From Actinomycetes bacterium (GTDB taxonomy: Bacteria > Actinomycetota > Acidimicrobiia > Acidimicrobiales > Aldehydirespiratoraceae), in the NCBI GenBank assembly GCA_024276495.1, contig JAJRXC010000077.1, positions 1-64,000 of the forward strand: 64,000 nucleotides of DNA, read 5' to 3'. Positions within the stretch are counted from its first letter, which is position 1. Every line of letters begins with the position of its first letter. The notes under the pieces are model-generated. The model did not search any database. It worked only from the letters and a program-made list of their open reading frames with translations, and was not told the DNA's origin. Below are positions 8,391 to 17,734 of the stretch, one piece after another. The position numbers and the translations under genes are program-made.

Positions 8391-9623
8391 TCAGCCGAAG
8401 GCGCCGGCTGCCTTCAGGGCTTCGATCTCCTCGGCGGACCTCCCAAGGACCTCGGCCATGACGTCGTCGTTGTGTTGGCCGACGGTGGGGGCCATGGTGG
8501 GGCACGGGAGTGGGTCGCCGTCGACGAAGACCGGCAGTGGTAGCTGTTCGCAGCCGACCTCGTCGATCGGGTAGAAGCCCATCCGGGCCTGGAACTGGGG
8601 GTCGTCGCCGATGTTGGCCGGGGTGTTCACGGGGGCGATCGTGGTGTTGTGCTCGTTGGCGAAGTCGAGCCACTGCGCACAGGTCCTGGTCAGGAAGATC
8701 TGCTGGAGCTCACGCTGGAGCTCGGTGTTGCCCCGGGCGTGGTCGGCGAACTTCGAGCCGGGCCAGCGCTCGAAGAGGTCCATCCGGTCGACGCCCGCAC
8801 AGAAGTTCTTCCAGAACGCCTGCTCCGACGCCATGAACAGCACGTGGCCGTCGACCGCTTCGTACATCTGGTAGCGCACGCCCTCCCACATTCCCGCCAG
8901 GCCGGCGGGGCGCCGCTCGTAGTCGTCCGACGGGTTGCCGGTCACCTCATCGTCGGGGCGGAGGTAGGCGCGTTCGGATTCGATCCGGTACCAATCCATG
9001 TAGGCGGCGGCGTCGGACTGGGCCATCTCCATTTCGCAACCCTCACCGGTTTCGCGGGCCTTGATGATCCCGGCGAGAATCGCGATCGCGCCGACCATCG
9101 GGCCGACGTTGATGCCGACGTTGGGCATCGTCGGCGGGATGCGCGTGAAACCCTCGTCGTCGGTGACCGGTTGCACGATGCCGGCCCAGGTGTCGTAGGC
9201 GATTCCGTGGCTCGGCATGTCGCGATAGGGGCCGGTGGCGCCATAGCCGGACAAGGTGGCGAAGACGATCTTGGGGTTGACCGCCTTCAGCTCCTCGTAG
9301 CCGAGACCGAGCTTGGACAGGGTGCCGGGCCGCATGGCTTCGACGACGACGTCGGCGGTCGCGACCAGATCCCTGTAGACCGATTTGCCCTCGTCGGTCT
9401 TGAGATCGAGGGTGATGCTGCGCTTGCCGCGATGGGTGTGGAGATGCAGCAGGGAGATGTCGCCGATCATCGGCCAGGTCATCTGGCGGATGTAGTCACC
9501 CGCCGGAGACTCGACCTTGATGACGTCGGCGCCGAGATCGGCGAAGAAAGTGGCGACGTGACCGGGCCCGAGCAGGCTCGATTCGATCACGCGCACGCCG
9601 GAGAGAAGTGCGGCGCTGGACAT
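8391..9623 (-). CDS. CaiB/BaiF (family III) CoA-transferase
   Basis: 410 residues. The N-terminus LLSGVRVIESSLLGPGHVATFFADLGADVIKVE is diagnostic, and ADVVVEAMRPGTLSKLGLGYEEL is the conserved middle. Family members move CoA between acyl-CoAs and carboxylic acids, usually in degradation pathways. By eye the stretch where the catalytic Asp normally lies reads NVGINVGPMVGA (about 168-179) and has no Asp, so activity may be altered. A 17-bp inverted repeat at 9644-9660 sits 20 bases upstream of the ATG. Substrate is unknown. Confidence 0.9.
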   Translation of the reverse strand: MSSAALLSGVRVIESSLLGPGHVATFFADLGADVIKVESPAGDYIRQMTWPMIGDISLLHLHTHRGKRSITLDLKTDEGKSVYRDLVATADVVVEAMRPGTLSKLGLGYEELKAVNPKIVFATLSGYGATGPYRDMPSHGIAYDTWAGIVQPVTDDEGFTRIPPTMPNVGINVGPMVGAIAILAGIIKARETGEGCEMEMAQSDAAAYMDWYRIESERAYLRPDDEVTGNPSDDYERRPAGLAGMWEGVRYQMYEAVDGHVLFMASEQAFWKNFCAGVDRMDLFERWPGSKFADHARGNTELQRELQQIFLTRTCAQWLDFANEHNTTIAPVNTPANIGDDPQFQARMGFYPIDEVGCEQLPLPVFVDGDPLPCPTMAPTVGQHNDDVMAEVLGRSAEEIEALKAAGAFG

Positions 9624-9643
9624 GCGGGTGGGCCCCTTCGGGA

Positions 9644-9660
9644 TCTGACAGACCGTCAGA
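9644..9660. promoter_or_regulatory. Inverted repeat, likely TetR-type operator
   Basis: TCTGAC-agacc-GTCAGA, two perfect 6-base arms around a 5-base spacer, between the divergent CoA-transferase (ATG at 9623) and cystathionine beta-synthase (ATG at 9766). Size and position fit a dimeric repressor site such as TetR-family regulators of lipid catabolism use. No such regulator gene is in the window, so the protein is unknown. Confidence 0.5.
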
Positions 9661-9765
9661 AACTATCCGACGGGAATCACGGGTGACACATCCCGGTTGC
9701 ACAGGCGGAGTGCGCACGACGTGCGAGAATCGGCAGTAGATCGCGAGCGCCCGCCAGGGGGACGT

Positions 9766-11139
9766 ATGGAGATATTCGATTCGGTTCTCGACATGGTCGG
9801 TGAGACACCGCTCGTCCGGCTGCGCAGGGTCGGTGAGGGCCTCGCCTGCCCCGTCGTGGCCAAGGTCGAAGCGACCAACCCCGGTGGCAGCTCCAAGGAC
9901 CGGCCGGCCATCGCCATGATCGACGCCGCCGAGCGCGACGGTCTGCTGAAGCCGGGGGGCACCATCATCGAGCCGACGTCGGGCAACACCGGCATCGGCC
10001 TGGCGATCGTCGCCGCCCAACGGGGCTACAACTGCATCTTCGTGATGACCGACAAGGTCGGCGCCGAGAAGGTCGACCTGTTGCGCGCCTACGGTGCCGA
10101 GGTCGTCGTCTGCCCCGTCGCCGTCGCACCCGAGGACCCGGCCTCCTACTACTCGACCGCCGAGCGGCTCGTCAACGAGATCCCCGGCGCGTTCCGACCG
10201 AACCAGTACCACAACCCCACCAACCCGCAGGCCCACTACGACACCACCGGACCGGAGATCTGGCGCCAAACCGACGGGAAGATCACCCACTTCGTGGCCG
10301 GCGCGGGCACCGGTGGCACCATCAGCGGCGTCGGCCGCTACCTCAAGGAACGAAACCCCGACATCAAGATCGTGGCCGCCGACCCGGAAGGGTCCGTCTT
10401 CTCCGGAGGTTCCGGCCGCCCGTACCTGGTGGAGGGCGTCGGGGAGGACTTCTTCCCCGAGACCTACCACGCCGACCTGGTCGACATGACCATCGCGGTC
10501 AGCGACCGCGACTCGTTTCTCACCGCCCGGCGCGTCACCCAGGAAGAAGGGCTCCTGATCGGCGGTTCGTGCGGCACGGCAGTCAATGCTGCGCTCCAGG
10601 TCGCCGAGGATCTCGGCCCCGACGATCTCGTCGTCGTCCTCCTACCCGACAACGGACGTCTCTATCTGTCGACCGTGTTCAACGACGAATGGATGGCCGG
10701 TTACGGCTTCCTGCGGGCCGACGGTCCGGTCGTGGCCGACGTGCTCGGTTCCCGTCGCGAAGGCCTTCCCGAACTGCTCTACGTCCAACCCCATCAGACG
10801 GTGCGGGAAGCCGCGCAGATCATGCGCGAGCACGGCGTGTCACAACTACCGGTCGCCAAGAACGACATGCCGCTGGCCGCGGCCGAGGTCATGGGATCGG
10901 TGAGCGAGCTGCGGCTCATGGATCTCGCCTTCGACACCGACGCCGTCCTCGACAAGACCGTCGAAGACATCATGAGCCCGAAGCTGCGCACGATCGGGTC
11001 GGGCCAGCCGGTGGCGCTCGCCGTCGAGATGCTCGAGAACTGCTCGGCGCTCCTCGTGCTCGACGGCGGCCGGCCCCGGGCGGTCATCTCGAGCGGCGAC
11101 GTGCTCTCCTTCCTCTCGAAAGCGACCAACCATGGCTGA
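9766..11139 (+). CDS. cbs: Cystathionine beta-synthase
   Basis: 457 residues from the ATG at 9766, preceded by AGGGGGA. The PLP fold is clear: Schiff-base lysine K44 in GGSSKDRPA, PTSGNTGIGLA binding the substrate carboxylate, and GAGTGGTISG binding phosphate. The last about 120 residues form a pair of CBS domains (YVQPHQTVREAAQIM ... VEDIMSPKLRTIG). It condenses serine with homocysteine to cystathionine, the first step of reverse transsulfuration. The following gene overlaps its end by 8 bases and completes the pathway. Confidence 0.95.
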   Translation: MEIFDSVLDMVGETPLVRLRRVGEGLACPVVAKVEATNPGGSSKDRPAIAMIDAAERDGLLKPGGTIIEPTSGNTGIGLAIVAAQRGYNCIFVMTDKVGAEKVDLLRAYGAEVVVCPVAVAPEDPASYYSTAERLVNEIPGAFRPNQYHNPTNPQAHYDTTGPEIWRQTDGKITHFVAGAGTGGTISGVGRYLKERNPDIKIVAADPEGSVFSGGSGRPYLVEGVGEDFFPETYHADLVDMTIAVSDRDSFLTARRVTQEEGLLIGGSCGTAVNAALQVAEDLGPDDLVVVLLPDNGRLYLSTVFNDEWMAGYGFLRADGPVVADVLGSRREGLPELLYVQPHQTVREAAQIMREHGVSQLPVAKNDMPLAAAEVMGSVSELRLMDLAFDTDAVLDKTVEDIMSPKLRTIGSGQPVALAVEMLENCSALLVLDGGRPRAVISSGDVLSFLSKATNHG

Positions 11140-12325
11140 CGACCTCTTCGCGGATGCCGCATCGTGGGGCTTCGAGACCCGGGCGATCCGGGCCGGACAA
11201 CCCCACGACCCCACCAGTGGCGCCGTCGTCACACCGATCTCGTTGGCCACCACGTTCGTCCAAGAAGACGTCGGGGTGCACCGCGGCTACGAGTACTCCC
11301 GCACCGGCAATCCGACCCGTGCTGCCCTCCAGGCCTGTCTCGCGTCGCTCGAGGGAGCGGCTCACGGCCTCGCCTTCGCATCGGGCATGGCCGCGGAGGA
11401 CACCTTGTTGCGCACGCTGTCACCCGGCGACCACATCGTCCTCGGCGACGACGCCTACGGGGGCACCTATCGGCTGATCTCCGCGGTGCTCGCCCCGATG
11501 GGAATCGAATGGTCCGCCGTCGACCTGACCGACCCCACCGCCCTCGCGACCGCGATGCGACCCGAGACGAAGGTCGTATGGGCCGAGACACCGACCAACC
11601 CATTGCTCACCGTGGTCGACCTCACCGCGATTGCCGAGGTCACCCACGCCGGTGGGGCCATTCTCGTGGTCGACAACACCTTCGCCACGCCGTATCTCCA
11701 ACAGCCGATCTCCCACGGTGCCGATGTCGTCGTGCACTCCACCACGAAGTACTGCGGCGGGCATTCCGATGTCGTCGGCGGGTTCCTCGCGCTCGACGAC
11801 GACGAGCTGGCCGAACGCCTGGCCTATCTCCAGAACGCGATCGGCGCGGTCGGCAGTCCGTTCGACAACTTCCTGACCCTGCGTGGGTTGAAGACGCTCG
11901 CGGTGCGGATGGACCGTCACTGTGAGAACGCGACCGACATCGCCGACTTCCTGGAGCGCCGCGACGAGGTCGCCGAGGTCCTCTACCCGGGCCTTCCGAA
12001 CCACCCCGGCCATGCCGCGGCGGCACGACAGATGAAGAGATTCGGGGGGATGGTCTCGTTCCGGCTCAGGGCCGGGAAGGCCGCGGCGATGCGGTTCGCG
12101 GCGAGCACCCGCGTGTTCTCGCTGGCCGAGTCGTTGGGGGCGGTCGAGTCGTTGATCGAACACCCCGGGGCGATGACCCACGCATCGGCGGCCGGCTCAC
12201 CGCTCGAGGTCCCCGCCGACCTGATCCGGCTCAGTGTCGGCATCGAATCGATCGACGACCTGATCGGCGATCTCACCGACGCGTTCGACCGACTCTCGAC
12301 CCGGTCGGTTGGCGCCGACCGCTGA
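11132..12325 (+). CDS. Cystathionine gamma-synthase / gamma-lyase (PLP enzyme)
   Basis: 397 residues, Cys/Met metabolism PLP family. The PLP lysine is K206 in HSTTKYCGGHSDVVGG. YEYSRTGNPTRAALQ and AETPTNPLL are family hallmarks. Its ATG lies inside the last codons of cbs (8-base overlap), so the two are co-translated. With cystathionine beta-synthase next to it, gamma-lyase activity (cystathionine to cysteine) is the better guess, but sequence alone does not separate it from gamma-synthase (metB). Confidence 0.92.
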   Translation: MADDLFADAASWGFETRAIRAGQPHDPTSGAVVTPISLATTFVQEDVGVHRGYEYSRTGNPTRAALQACLASLEGAAHGLAFASGMAAEDTLLRTLSPGDHIVLGDDAYGGTYRLISAVLAPMGIEWSAVDLTDPTALATAMRPETKVVWAETPTNPLLTVVDLTAIAEVTHAGGAILVVDNTFATPYLQQPISHGADVVVHSTTKYCGGHSDVVGGFLALDDDELAERLAYLQNAIGAVGSPFDNFLTLRGLKTLAVRMDRHCENATDIADFLERRDEVAEVLYPGLPNHPGHAAAARQMKRFGGMVSFRLRAGKAAAMRFAASTRVFSLAESLGAVESLIEHPGAMTHASAAGSPLEVPADLIRLSVGIESIDDLIGDLTDAFDRLSTRSVGADR

Positions 12326-12381
12326 TCGGTCGCTGATCGGCTCCTCATACTCTCCACACATCCCCGGCCGATGGTTGTCGT

Positions 12382-13665
12382 GTGACCACGCACGCATCTT
12401 CCACCCGAGTCGAGATCGCCTGGCTGGCCCGACGGGCCGCATGGGGCCTCCGACCCGGGCAGCTCGATGAGCTGGAGACCCTCGGTACCGACGCGGTGAT
12501 CGATGTGCTCCTCGATCCCGACGGCAACGGTGTCGGCCCCGAATCCTCCCCGTGGGACGGGTTCGAGTATGTCGACGACAACGAGAACCGACGCGAACAG
12601 GGCCTGGAGGTGCTCGCCTCGTGGCTCGGCCATCTCGTCACCACCGACCGTCCCTTCGAGAACTCGATCGCGTGGTTCTGGCACGACCACTTCGCGGTGT
12701 CGGCCGAAGTCGTGCGCTACCTACCCGCCCTGCTCGACCATCTCGAACTGCTCCGTGACTCGGCGTTCGGCGATTTCCGCGAGCTGATCCGTGACGTCAC
12801 CACCGACCCGGCGATGTTGATCTTTCTCGACGGGACGACTTCCACCGGCGCGTCACCCAACGAGAACTACGGCCGCGAGCTCCTCGAGCTCTACACGCTC
12901 GGCATCGGCAACTACACCGAGGACGACGTGCGGGCCGCCGCCGTGGCGCTCACCGGATGGGTCGTCGCCCGACGTTTCGGCTACCAGGCCCGATTCGTGC
13001 CCCGACGTCACGACCCGACACCGCAGACCTTCCTCGGCACTCCCGGGGTGACCGGTGTCGACGCGGTCGTCGACACCGCGGTCGCGCATCCCGCCGTCCC
13101 CACGTACATCGCCGGCAAGATGGCCCGCCACTTCCTCGGCGATGTCGACGATGCCACGATCGATTCCCTCGCCGCCACGTTCGCGGCGAACGATCTGAAG
13201 GTCGCCCCGATGGCCCGAGCCATGCTCGAAGCCGGCATCGACGGCGCCGGTTCGCCCCAGGTGACGGCACCCGTGCCCTGGACGATCGCCGCGCTGAAGG
13301 CAACCGGTGCCGACATCGCACCGCGCATCCTCGCCGGTCTCCTTCGGCAGATGGGTCAGGTGCCCGGCCTCCCACCCAACGTCGGGGGCTACCCGGGCGC
13401 CGCCACCTGGCTCGCCTCGTCGTCGACCGCCGGCCGATTCACGATGGCGAACGCCCTGGCCCGCACGACACCCGACGACTCGCCGGTTCTGGCGGCGGCG
13501 GCCGGTGGCGACTACGACGAGTTGGCCGATCTCCTGCTCCGGCCCGAAGGCTTCAGCGACCCGACCATCGCCGCGCTGCGAGACCTCCCGAGCTCGGCCG
13601 CCCCCCGTCCCGGTGAGGCGGTGCTCGCCATCGCCCTCGCGTCCCCCGAACTCCTGATCCGCTGA
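12382..13665 (+). CDS. DUF1800 family protein
   Basis: 427 residues from a GTG at 12382. It opens WLARRAAWGLRPGQLDELETLG and carries WFWHDHFAVS, NENYGRELLELYTLGIGNYTEDDV and GWVVARR, the conserved core of DUF1800. No signal peptide is evident. DUF1800 genes are regularly paired with DUF1501 genes, as here (next gene 10 bases downstream). The pair is thought to concern exported or surface proteins, but the biochemical role is unknown. Confidence 0.88.
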   Translation: MTTHASSTRVEIAWLARRAAWGLRPGQLDELETLGTDAVIDVLLDPDGNGVGPESSPWDGFEYVDDNENRREQGLEVLASWLGHLVTTDRPFENSIAWFWHDHFAVSAEVVRYLPALLDHLELLRDSAFGDFRELIRDVTTDPAMLIFLDGTTSTGASPNENYGRELLELYTLGIGNYTEDDVRAAAVALTGWVVARRFGYQARFVPRRHDPTPQTFLGTPGVTGVDAVVDTAVAHPAVPTYIAGKMARHFLGDVDDATIDSLAATFAANDLKVAPMARAMLEAGIDGAGSPQVTAPVPWTIAALKATGADIAPRILAGLLRQMGQVPGLPPNVGGYPGAATWLASSSTAGRFTMANALARTTPDDSPVLAAAAGGDYDELADLLLRPEGFSDPTIAALRDLPSSAAPRPGEAVLAIALASPELLIR

Positions 13666-13675
13666 GAGAGCGACC

Positions 13676-15199
13676 ATGACCGACGACAGCCCCGACAATC
13701 CCCGTCCCCGGCCCCGGTGGGACCCGGCACCTCCGGCAACCCCGGAACCCGGCGTGCCCCTCGGTGGTCCGCCGGAGCCATCACGGCTGGCGATGCCGCC
13801 GTCGGCCCCGGCGACACCTCCGGCCGCGTCGGCCGAGCGCGACACGCCGCCCGCCGGAGACGGTCGACCCCCTTCGCCGGCCGGGCCGCTCTCCCGCCGG
13901 AAGTTCATCGGCATCGCCGGCGGGGTCGCGGGGGCCGCGGCGGCCGGCGGCGCGGCGTGGGCCGCGCTCGTCCGCGACCGCGTCGACGAGTCGGCATCCC
14001 GTCTCGCCGGCGTGACCACCACGGCGCCACCCACGACCATCCCGGCAACGACCACGACGCTCGGCGCCGGCTCGGGCGCGGCGGCCGGCGAACGGGTCCT
14101 CGTGGTCCTCGAGATGGCCGGCGGCAACGACGCGCTCAACACGCTGGTCAGCAGCGACGGCCGGTACCGCGATCGCCGTCCCGCGTTGGCGATCGCAGAA
14201 TCCGACATCGTCACGCTCTCCGGGGCCGACTACGGCCTGCATCCCGCGCTCGCCCCGCTCGCTCCCTACTTCGACGCGGGCACGATGCTCGCGGTGGCCG
14301 GATCGGGCATGACCGAACAGAGTCGTTCCCATTTCAAGGCGATGGACACGTGGTGGACCGGCGTCCCGGGTGCCACCTCGCAGACCGGTTGGCTCGGACG
14401 CTGGCTCGACGCCACCCTCGACGGTGAGAACGACCCGCTGAAGGCGATCGCTCTCGGCGGCGGCGGTCCGTCGCTGGTCGGCCTGAACACCATCTCGACC
14501 GTTGTCCGTTCGCCGGAGTTGTTCTCGCTGCGCACCATTAAAGGAGCCGACAACGACGCCCTCGTCGCCGCCTTCCTCGCGACGTCGGCGCCCCTGGCCG
14601 CCGAGCCCTATCTGGCCAACGCCCAGTTCGCCATCCCATCCACGTTGTCGGCTGTCGATCTGCTCGCCTCGGTGTCGGGAGGTGGCGAGGGCGATCCGGT
14701 CGGCGTCGGGCGAGGCGATCAGGCCACGGCCGGAACCCTGCTGCAGACCGCGGCCGGCATCATCGACCTCGGCATCGGGACGCAGGTGATCACCGTCGGC
14801 ATCAACGGGTTCGACACCCATGCCAACCAGGCGGCCAGGCACCAGGACCTGCTTCGCGACGTCGCCGACGGCATCGCCTCCTTCCTCACCCGCATCGAGG
14901 CCGACGGCAACGCCGACCGGGTCATGTTGATGACGACTTCGGAGTTCGGTCGTCGGGTTGCCGAGAACGGTTCGGGTGGCACCGACCACGGGAACGGCGG
15001 GTGTCAGTTCCTGTTCGGTCCCGAGGTCGCCGGCGGCCGGATCGTCGGCGAGCTCGACCTCGCCAACCTCGTCAACGGCGATCTCCCGACGGCGGTCGAC
15101 ACACTCTCGGTGTACGCATCCGCCCTCGACTGGCTCGGCGGCCCGACCGACGAGATCCTCGGCGCCGACTACGATCGCCTCGGTCTGCTGCGGGCCTGA
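13676..15199 (+). CDS. DUF1501 family protein with Tat-type signal
   Basis: 507 residues. A Pro-rich stretch (about 1-70) precedes the twin-arginine motif SRRKFIG (R74, R75), a hydrophobic segment (IAGGVAGAAAAGGAAWAAL) and a TTTAPPTTIPATTTT linker. The DUF1501 domain follows from about residue 140 (VLVVLEMAGGNDALNTLV) through FDTHANQAARHQDLL and EFGRRVAENGSGGTDHGNG. The family is related to sulfatase/alkaline phosphatase-like folds, with the THAxQ and DHG motifs conserved. The long tail before the twin arginines is unusual, and a downstream start is possible. It is coupled to the DUF1800 gene upstream. Confidence 0.88.
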   Translation: MTDDSPDNPRPRPRWDPAPPATPEPGVPLGGPPEPSRLAMPPSAPATPPAASAERDTPPAGDGRPPSPAGPLSRRKFIGIAGGVAGAAAAGGAAWAALVRDRVDESASRLAGVTTTAPPTTIPATTTTLGAGSGAAAGERVLVVLEMAGGNDALNTLVSSDGRYRDRRPALAIAESDIVTLSGADYGLHPALAPLAPYFDAGTMLAVAGSGMTEQSRSHFKAMDTWWTGVPGATSQTGWLGRWLDATLDGENDPLKAIALGGGGPSLVGLNTISTVVRSPELFSLRTIKGADNDALVAAFLATSAPLAAEPYLANAQFAIPSTLSAVDLLASVSGGGEGDPVGVGRGDQATAGTLLQTAAGIIDLGIGTQVITVGINGFDTHANQAARHQDLLRDVADGIASFLTRIEADGNADRVMLMTTSEFGRRVAENGSGGTDHGNGGCQFLFGPEVAGGRIVGELDLANLVNGDLPTAVDTLSVYASALDWLGGPTDEILGADYDRLGLLRA

Positions 15200-16111
15200 T
15201 CAGGTCTGCAGCGACAGCACCGCGTCGGCGAGGGCCTCCAGCTCGGCGTGCCAGTCGGCGGGTTCCCCGAACGGGAACAGCACGAACTTCGACGCGCCGA
15301 CCGAGATGTGCTCCTTCACGAGGGCGACGATCCGATCGTGGCTGGTCGCGACCACGTCGCGGGGGTCGGCATCGGGTTTGCGAGCGGCGACCCGATCCCT
15401 CACGACGTCGGGAATCTCCGACTCGTCCACGCCCGGAAGGTACGGGATCAACACGCCGTAGTGGCCGGGATCCATCGTCCGTCCGGCCTCGGCGGCCGCT
15501 TCCTCGATCATCTCGATCCCGTCGGCGACATGGCGCGGTGTGGTGAACGACGCGAGCCAGCCGTCGGCCAGTCGGCCGGTTCGTCGCAGCTCCGACGGCG
15601 CCTGCCCACCGAGCCAGACCTCGAACGGATCCTGGACGGGCTTGGGCAGCACCCGCGCTCCCTTCACCGTGAAGCGCTCGCCGTCGTGGTCGACCTCGTC
15701 CTCGGTCCAGAGTCGCCGCATCAGCGGCATGGCCTCCTCGAACCACGGCGCCCGTTCGGTGCGTTCCACCTGGAAGGCCTGATGTTCGGCGGTGTTGGCG
15801 ATGCCGAGCCCGAGCGCCGGATGGCAGCGCCCGCCGGAGATGACGTCGAGGCTCGCCAACATCTTGGCCATCAGGATCGGGTTGCGACCCGGCACGACCG
15901 ACACCGCAGGCCCGAACCGGAGCCGTTCGCTGCGCCCGGCCACGAATGCCATCGCCACGATCGGATCGAGCTGGGGGCTGTTGATGCGCTCGGGAAACCA
16001 GAGCGAATCGTAGCCGAGACGGTCGAGGTCATCGACCACACGCCCGAGCCCGTGGGGTTCGCCCAATAGCCGGGGGATCGCCCCGATGCCGTACCCGATT
16101 CGTACCTTCAT
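15200..16111 (-). CDS. LLM-class F420-dependent oxidoreductase
   Basis: 303 residues from the ATG at 16111 (MKVRIGYGIGAIPRLL); the frame extends 27 bases further without conserved residues. Luciferase-like TIM barrel: LDRLGYDSLWFPERI, SERLRFGPAVSVVPGRNPILMAKMLASLD, SGGRCHPALGLG. It probably uses F420; substrate unknown. It differs clearly from the F420 oxidoreductase near 2 kb, so the two are not a recent duplication. It ends against the DUF1501 gene (adjacent stops). Confidence 0.9.
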   Translation of the reverse strand: MKVRIGYGIGAIPRLLGEPHGLGRVVDDLDRLGYDSLWFPERINSPQLDPIVAMAFVAGRSERLRFGPAVSVVPGRNPILMAKMLASLDVISGGRCHPALGLGIANTAEHQAFQVERTERAPWFEEAMPLMRRLWTEDEVDHDGERFTVKGARVLPKPVQDPFEVWLGGQAPSELRRTGRLADGWLASFTTPRHVADGIEMIEEAAAEAGRTMDPGHYGVLIPYLPGVDESEIPDVVRDRVAARKPDADPRDVVATSHDRIVALVKEHISVGASKFVLFPFGEPADWHAELEALADAVLSLQT

Positions 16112-16191
16112 CCCGCCAGGCTCGCACAGCGCCGCCACACGGTCGGGGTCGGGAACGCTCCGGCGGGCCGAAACTGGGGCAGAGTGGCGGA

Positions 16192-16908
16192 GTGAGCGAC
16201 ACCGGATTCGAGCTGCGAGACGTCTGGGCGGGGGAGCGTGCGAATCCCCGGTTGGCCGGTGTCAGCGTCGATCTCTCCCCGGTCGGCATCACGGTCGTGG
16301 CCGGCGCGTCGGGATCGGGGAAGAGCAGCCTGCTGCGTCTGCTCAACCGCCTCGATGTGCCGACCGAGGGCACGATCCGCTGGGACGGGACCTCCCTCGC
16401 CGATGTCGACGTGTTGCGGCATCGTCGCGAGGTGGGCATGGTGTTCCAGCGCCCGACGGTCGCGCCCGGATCGGTGATCGACAACCTGCGAATGGGAGCC
16501 GCCGACCTCGACGAGGAGTCGGCCGGAGATCTCTGCCGCCTGGTCACGCTCGATCCCTCGTTCCTCGACCGCAACGCGGCGGAGCTCTCGGGCGGCGAAC
16601 AGCAGCGGGTGTGCCTGGCCCGAACGATCGCCACCGGCCCCCGCGTGATCCTGGCCGACGAACCGACGGCCTCGCTGGATCCCGAGGCGACGGAGGTGAT
16701 CGAGGCGCTGGCCCTGCATCTCGCCGAGCCCGACAGCCAGGCGCGGATCGGATGGATCTGGGTGTCGCACGACACCGGTCAGCTCCGCCGGCTGGCCGAC
16801 CGTGTCGTGGTGCTGGCGAACGGGTCGATCTCCGCGGCCGGTACGGTCGCCGAGCTCGATGCCGATCCCGCGCCCGAGGTGCGACGAGCCGTGGGGAGAC
16901 CCTTGTGA
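16192..16908 (+). CDS. ABC transporter ATP-binding protein, FetA/YbbL-like
   Basis: 238 residues from a GTG at 16192. Walker A is GASGSGKSS, the signature is LSGGEQQRVCLAR, Walker B is VILADEPTASLD, and the switch His is in WVSHDTGQL. The next gene is a FetB-type permease read from GTGA, so the two form one importer or exporter. FetAB is linked to iron export and oxidative stress in Escherichia coli; older annotations call the family phosphate-like. The substrate here is inferred only from the permease. Confidence 0.88.
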   Translation: MSDTGFELRDVWAGERANPRLAGVSVDLSPVGITVVAGASGSGKSSLLRLLNRLDVPTEGTIRWDGTSLADVDVLRHRREVGMVFQRPTVAPGSVIDNLRMGAADLDEESAGDLCRLVTLDPSFLDRNAAELSGGEQQRVCLARTIATGPRVILADEPTASLDPEATEVIEALALHLAEPDSQARIGWIWVSHDTGQLRRLADRVVVLANGSISAAGTVAELDADPAPEVRRAVGRPL

Positions 16909-17684
16909 ACACCGATCTGGCCGACATCGGGCTGGGCGGTCTCGCCCTCTCCGGGATTCTCGTCGCCGTCGCGCTGGCGCTGTCGCTCGTTCGTCGACTC
17001 GGCGTGGAGCGTGACCTCCTCATCGCTGCGCTGCGGGCCCTGGTGCAGTTGTTGCTCGTCGGTGTGGCGCTTCGGATCGTGGTGGACGACGACGATCCGC
17101 TCATCTGGACATGGTTGTGGGTGGTGACGATGTGTCTCGTGGCCTCCTGGACGGTTCGCCGTCGCGCCCCGGAGGTGCCGAACGTCATGGCGTTGGCCCT
17201 GGTGTCGTTCGCTGCCGCCGCGCTGGTCAGTCTCGGCGTGTTGTTCGGACTCGGCGTGTTCGAACCGACCGGGCGGGCGATCGTGCCGATGGCCGGCGTG
17301 ATGGTCGGCAACTCGATGACGGCCACGATCGTGGTCGCCCGTCGGATGGTGGCGGAGACCCACGACCATCGCGACCTCATCGAGGCGCGCCTCGCGCTCG
17401 GGCTGTCGTCACGCGACGCGTTCGCGCCGCACCTGCGTGAGGCGTTGCGGACCGGGCTGGTACCCCAGATCGAGTCGACCAAGACGGTCGGGCTCATCGC
17501 GCTGCCCGGCGCCATGACCGGGTTGATCCTGGCCGGCGTCGAACCGGTCGAGGCCGTACGGGTGCAGGTGGCGGTGATGTACCTGGTCCTCGGGTCCGTG
17601 GCGACGACGGCATCGGTCATGGCACTCGGTCTCACCCGGGGGCTGTTCACCGGCGACCACCGGCTGGCGGCGCCGCCCCGCTGA
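16905..17684 (+). CDS. FetB-like ABC permease (UPF0014)
   Basis: 259 residues from the GTG at 16905 that overlaps the ATPase stop (GTGA). About seven membrane segments. Conserved UPF0014 motifs are seen: LVQLLLVGVAL, MVGNSMTATIVVARRM and IALPGAMTGLILAG. It pairs with the FetA-like ATPase just upstream. Iron efflux is the best-studied role of the family; here it is inferred. Confidence 0.9.
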   Translation: MNTDLADIGLGGLALSGILVAVALALSLVRRLGVERDLLIAALRALVQLLLVGVALRIVVDDDDPLIWTWLWVVTMCLVASWTVRRRAPEVPNVMALALVSFAAAALVSLGVLFGLGVFEPTGRAIVPMAGVMVGNSMTATIVVARRMVAETHDHRDLIEARLALGLSSRDAFAPHLREALRTGLVPQIESTKTVGLIALPGAMTGLILAGVEPVEAVRVQVAVMYLVLGSVATTASVMALGLTRGLFTGDHRLAAPPR

Positions 17685-17734
17685 ACGATCGGGATCCGAC
17701 GTTCACGAACGGCGGCCCGCGCTAGCCTCCCGCG

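Noticed and set aside
12303-12331. GGTCGG/CCGACC and GACCG/CGGTC hairpins around the PLP enzyme stop as a terminator
   Set aside because: Short arms, no U-run and high-GC background; not enough to call.
17682-17705. TGAACG-n12-CGTTCA inverted repeat after the FetB-like gene
   Set aside because: Only 6-base arms around a long spacer, and the first arm includes the stop codon; chance is likely.
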